A stretch of DNA of 7,550 nucleotides. Source: Candidatus Pelethomonas intestinigallinarum (GTDB lineage Bacteria > Bacillota > Clostridia > Oscillospirales > Oscillospiraceae). The notes under the pieces are model-generated. The model was not told the DNA's origin. It was given only the letters and a program-made list of their open reading frames with translations, and ran no database searches. The translations under genes and the position numbers were made by a program. Location: assembly GCA_018712665.1 (NCBI GenBank), contig DVGP01000011.1:1-7550 (forward strand). The letters run 5' to 3'. The stretch's first letter is position 1. Every line of letters begins with the position of its first letter. Below, piece after piece: positions 6,484 to 7,550 of the stretch.

Positions 6484-6513
6484 GGGCCTATAGCTCAGCT
6501 GGGAGAGCAAAGG
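6484..6513 (+). pseudogene. Truncated tRNA-Ala-like 5' fragment, copy 1
   Basis: The 30 bases start with the acceptor 5' strand GGGCCTA, then TA and a complete D arm (GCTCAGCTGGGAGAGC), and end in AAAGG. They are identical to 6586-6615. No matching 3' acceptor strand, T arm or CCA follows, so no mature tRNA can form. GTTCGGTT (6514-6521) just downstream equals the 5' side of the anticodon arm of the intact tRNA (6718-6725), offset by the AAAGG. Its acceptor differs from the intact tRNA-Ala (GGGCTCG), so it derives from a different tRNA gene. Confidence 0.75.
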
Positions 6514-6585
6514 GTTCGGTTTTCTGGCACATCTATAATTTCATATTGCTTTATTCTTCTGTTCTGCTTTTGGAACTATTGATTT

Positions 6586-6615
6586 GGGCCTATAGCTCAG
6601 CTGGGAGAGCAAAGG
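6586..6615 (+). pseudogene. Truncated tRNA-Ala-like 5' fragment, copy 2
   Basis: This exact 30-base copy of 6484-6513 lies 102 bases later; the matching base before each makes 31. The flanking sequences are unrelated on both sides. Like copy 1 it stops after the D arm plus AAAGG and has no 3' half. It lies on the same predicted transcript as the intact tRNA. Confidence 0.78.
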
Positions 6616-6692
6616 CAACATAACACGGGCCCAGGCACTCCAACAGGTTATACAATTTAAGTAGGCAAGATTTATTCAAACTAAACAAAGAC

Positions 6693-6768
6693 GGGCTCGT
6701 AGCTCAGTTGGGAGAGCGTTCGGTTCGCATCCGAGAGGTCGAGGGTTCGAATCCCTTCGAGTCCACCA
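6693..6768 (+). tRNA. tRNA-Ala, anticodon CGC
   Basis: A full 76-nt cloverleaf folds by eye. The acceptor GGGCTCG (6693-6699) pairs with CGAGTCC (6758-6764), including the G3-U70 pair that marks alanine tRNAs. The D arm is 6702-6717. The anticodon stem is TTCGG/CCGAG, with loop TTCGCAT and anticodon CGC at 6726-6728, reading GCG. The variable loop is AGGTC. The T arm is GAGGG-TTCGAAT-CCCTT (6741-6757). The discriminator is A, and CCA is encoded (6766-6768). A CGC isoacceptor fits a GC-rich genome that uses GCG codons. Confidence 0.96.
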
Positions 6769-6769
6769 T

Positions 6770-6806
6770 AAAAAAGCCGTGAAATTCAATATTTCACGGC
6801 TTTTTT
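6770..6806 (+). terminator. Intrinsic terminator of the tRNA-Ala transcript
   Basis: GCCGTGAAAT (6776-6785) pairs perfectly with ATTTCACGGC (6791-6800), loop TCAAT. It is flanked by six A (6770-6775) and six T (6801-6806), so it could work in both directions. It begins 2 bases after the CCA. Confidence 0.93.
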
Positions 6807-6828
6807 GCAACTTTTTCGAGAAAGTTGT

Positions 6829-6843
6829 GGGCCTGTAGCTCAG
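6829..6843 (+). pseudogene. Short tRNA 5' fragment
   Basis: GGGCCTGTAGCTCAG matches positions 1-15 of an alanine-type tRNA: acceptor 5' strand, T8, A9, D-stem GCTC and the start of the D loop. It then diverges. It lies after the terminator, so it is outside the tRNA transcript. It is too short to stand alone, but the neighbouring fragments make chance less likely. Confidence 0.5.
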
Positions 6844-6877
6844 GCGTTTCTAAGCTGTTTTCCCAAAATGTCCCCCA

Positions 6878-6891
6878 GTTCGTTCGCATCC
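6878..6891 (+). repeat. Anticodon-arm echo 1
   Basis: GTTCGTTCGCATCC equals tRNA-Ala positions 6718-6732 (the base before the anticodon stem, the stem and the loop) with a single G deleted. It lies 35 bases after the 15-base fragment, so together they may be remains of one eroded tRNA copy. Confidence 0.45.
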
Positions 6892-6999
6892 CTCTTCATT
6901 TTTTGCTTTGATGGTATCCTCCCTCGCTCTTTCTGGTCGGCAAGAAGCAGAACTTAACCACAGAAACGCGACATTCACATCCAAGCAATGTGTACAAAA

Positions 7000-7010
7000 C
7001 GGTTCGCATC
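7000..7010 (+). repeat. Anticodon-arm echo 2 in a hairpin loop
   Basis: CGGTTCGCATC is identical to 6721-6731 in tRNA-Ala. It is enclosed by ACAAAA (6994-6999) and TTTTGT (7013-7018), which pair, so the anticodon-like sequence would be presented in a 13-base loop. Confidence 0.4.
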
Positions 7011-7045
7011 TCTTTTGTGAAAAATTCGTATAAACTTGTATTTAT

Positions 7046-7077
7046 GCCAGGACTCTAATGGGAGCCTGGCTATTTTT
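7046..7077 (+). terminator. Leader terminator just before the last gene
   Basis: GCCAGG (7046-7051) pairs with CCTGGC (7065-7070), with three more CTC/GAG pairs past a bulged A. TATTTTT (7071-7077) follows. The T-run ends only 17 bases before the GTG start of the next gene, with its ribosome site in between, so the gene needs read-through, or the stem acts as an attenuator. No good promoter was found between the T-run and the gene. Confidence 0.65.
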
Positions 7078-7094
7078 GATTGGAGGTGTTCAAT

Positions 7095-7550
7095 GTGAGA
7101 GAAAAATATTTTTTGGAGCTTTCTCGCCGCTTGCAAGAGCGAGGAATCGAATCATCTGTCATAGCGGACAATCGGCTGGAGGTATTCCTCCACAGCCAGC
7201 CGGTTCTCTATGTGTCTCCGGCAAGCGATGTCTTCCTACTGCCAGCCGGTAGTCAAAACGTGGAGGCCAGTGAATTGTACCATCAGGTGGCCATGGCTGC
7301 GGACGAGGTATACGGTTATGTGGAAGCGATGCAAAACGCCCCCCTGCTCTATGCCTCTGGCCTGCATGAGGACTTCCGCCTGCTGGCAGACTTTGGCGGC
7401 GCGGTGCTGGCAGGCCAGGAGCGAGAAAATGGCCAGGGGTATCAATTTGTAACCTGGATCTGGGACTATGACCGAACTGGAGTCAGCCACGGTCACTACT
7501 ATGAAGATAACTTCCAGAGCGCCAAGCAGGACTTTGCTGTCCGCTCCGGC
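7095..7550 (+). CDS. Hypothetical protein, 3' end cut by the window edge
   Basis: The frame is open from GTG (7095-7097) for 152 codons to the last base. GGAGG (7082-7086) lies 8 bases upstream. The ATG at 7093 is followed at once by TGA, so GTG is the start. The product begins MREKYFLELSRRLQERGI and has no signal peptide or membrane segment. It has an aromatic and acidic C-terminal part with WIWDYDRTGVSHGHYY and FQSAKQDFAVRSG. From memory this tail resembles uncharacterised proteins of clostridial conjugative elements, but I cannot name a family and assign no function. A/T use is slightly higher than in mutS2 and uvrC. The tRNA gene upstream and the attenuator-like leader fit an integrated element. 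Confidence 0.8.
   Translation, partial: MREKYFLELSRRLQERGIESSVIADNRLEVFLHSQPVLYVSPASDVFLLPAGSQNVEASELYHQVAMAADEVYGYVEAMQNAPLLYASGLHEDFRLLADFGGAVLAGQERENGQGYQFVTWIWDYDRTGVSHGHYYEDNFQSAKQDFAVRSG

Larger units (their letters stand above)
6807..7045. other. Gene-free stretch with tRNA remnants
   Basis: No gene is visible. It holds a perfect hairpin (CAACTTT/AAAGTTG, 6808-6827), a 15-base tRNA 5' fragment (6829-6843) and two pieces like the anticodon loop (6878-6891 and 7000-7010). The base composition is AT-richer than the housekeeping genes. If an integrated element starts in this window, its left edge most likely falls here. Confidence 0.5.

Noticed and set aside
6405..6623. Apparent 72-residue protein containing AYSSAGRA twice
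   Set aside because: AYSSAGRA is the translation of a tRNA 5' half. The frame exists only because two tRNA fragments lie in it.
6484..6768. CRISPR array or intron-split tRNA
   Set aside because: There are only two exact 30-base repeats with unequal, AT-rich surroundings, no further repeats and no cas gene. There is also no second tRNA 3' half that could be joined to the 5' fragments.

Overview
The window comes from a GC-rich member of the Firmicutes, most likely a gut Clostridia of the Oscillospiraceae type. The evidence is Firmicutes housekeeping genes (MutS2, and an HPr with both His15 and Ser46) in strongly G/C-biased codons, consensus sigma-A style promoters, good Shine-Dalgarno sites, and gaps crowded with hairpins. 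The lineage is an inference from gene style, not from a database match.

Layout from left to right. Positions 1-562 hold no convincing gene. They contain perfect hairpins, an undeciphered structured-looking stretch and a strong terminator-like hairpin. Next is mutS2 (580-2967). Positions 2968-3626 are gene-free: a GC hairpin cluster that includes a second 64-bp copy of the mutS2 3' end, then an AT-richer stretch. A small HPr gene (3722-3988) has its own promoter and terminator. It is followed by uvrC (4092-5918) and a thioredoxin gene (6003-6311) with a clear promoter. From 6388 a near-consensus promoter leads into an unusual tRNA locus: two identical 30-nt 5' fragments of an alanine-type tRNA, one intact tRNA-Ala(CGC) with encoded CCA, a perfect terminator, then a 15-nt tRNA 5' fragment and two copies of the anticodon-loop sequence. 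A leader terminator then sits directly before a GTG-started gene (7095 to the window end) that is cut by the window edge and may belong to an integrated element.

How the genes relate. MutS2 (branched DNA, recombination control, possibly ribosome rescue) and UvrC (nucleotide excision repair) are DNA and RNA maintenance functions. HPr links sugar uptake to carbon catabolite control, and thioredoxin keeps protein thiols reduced. The promoters and terminators seen make HPr, UvrC and thioredoxin look like separate short transcription units, not one operon. The right-hand end looks like a chromosome/mobile-element boundary at a tRNA gene, but no integrase or matching far-end repeat is visible.

No complete new defence or mobile system is visible. 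The most unusual signals are the array of truncated tRNA-Ala fragments around the intact tRNA, and the duplicated mutS2 tail whose only two differences are both synonymous.
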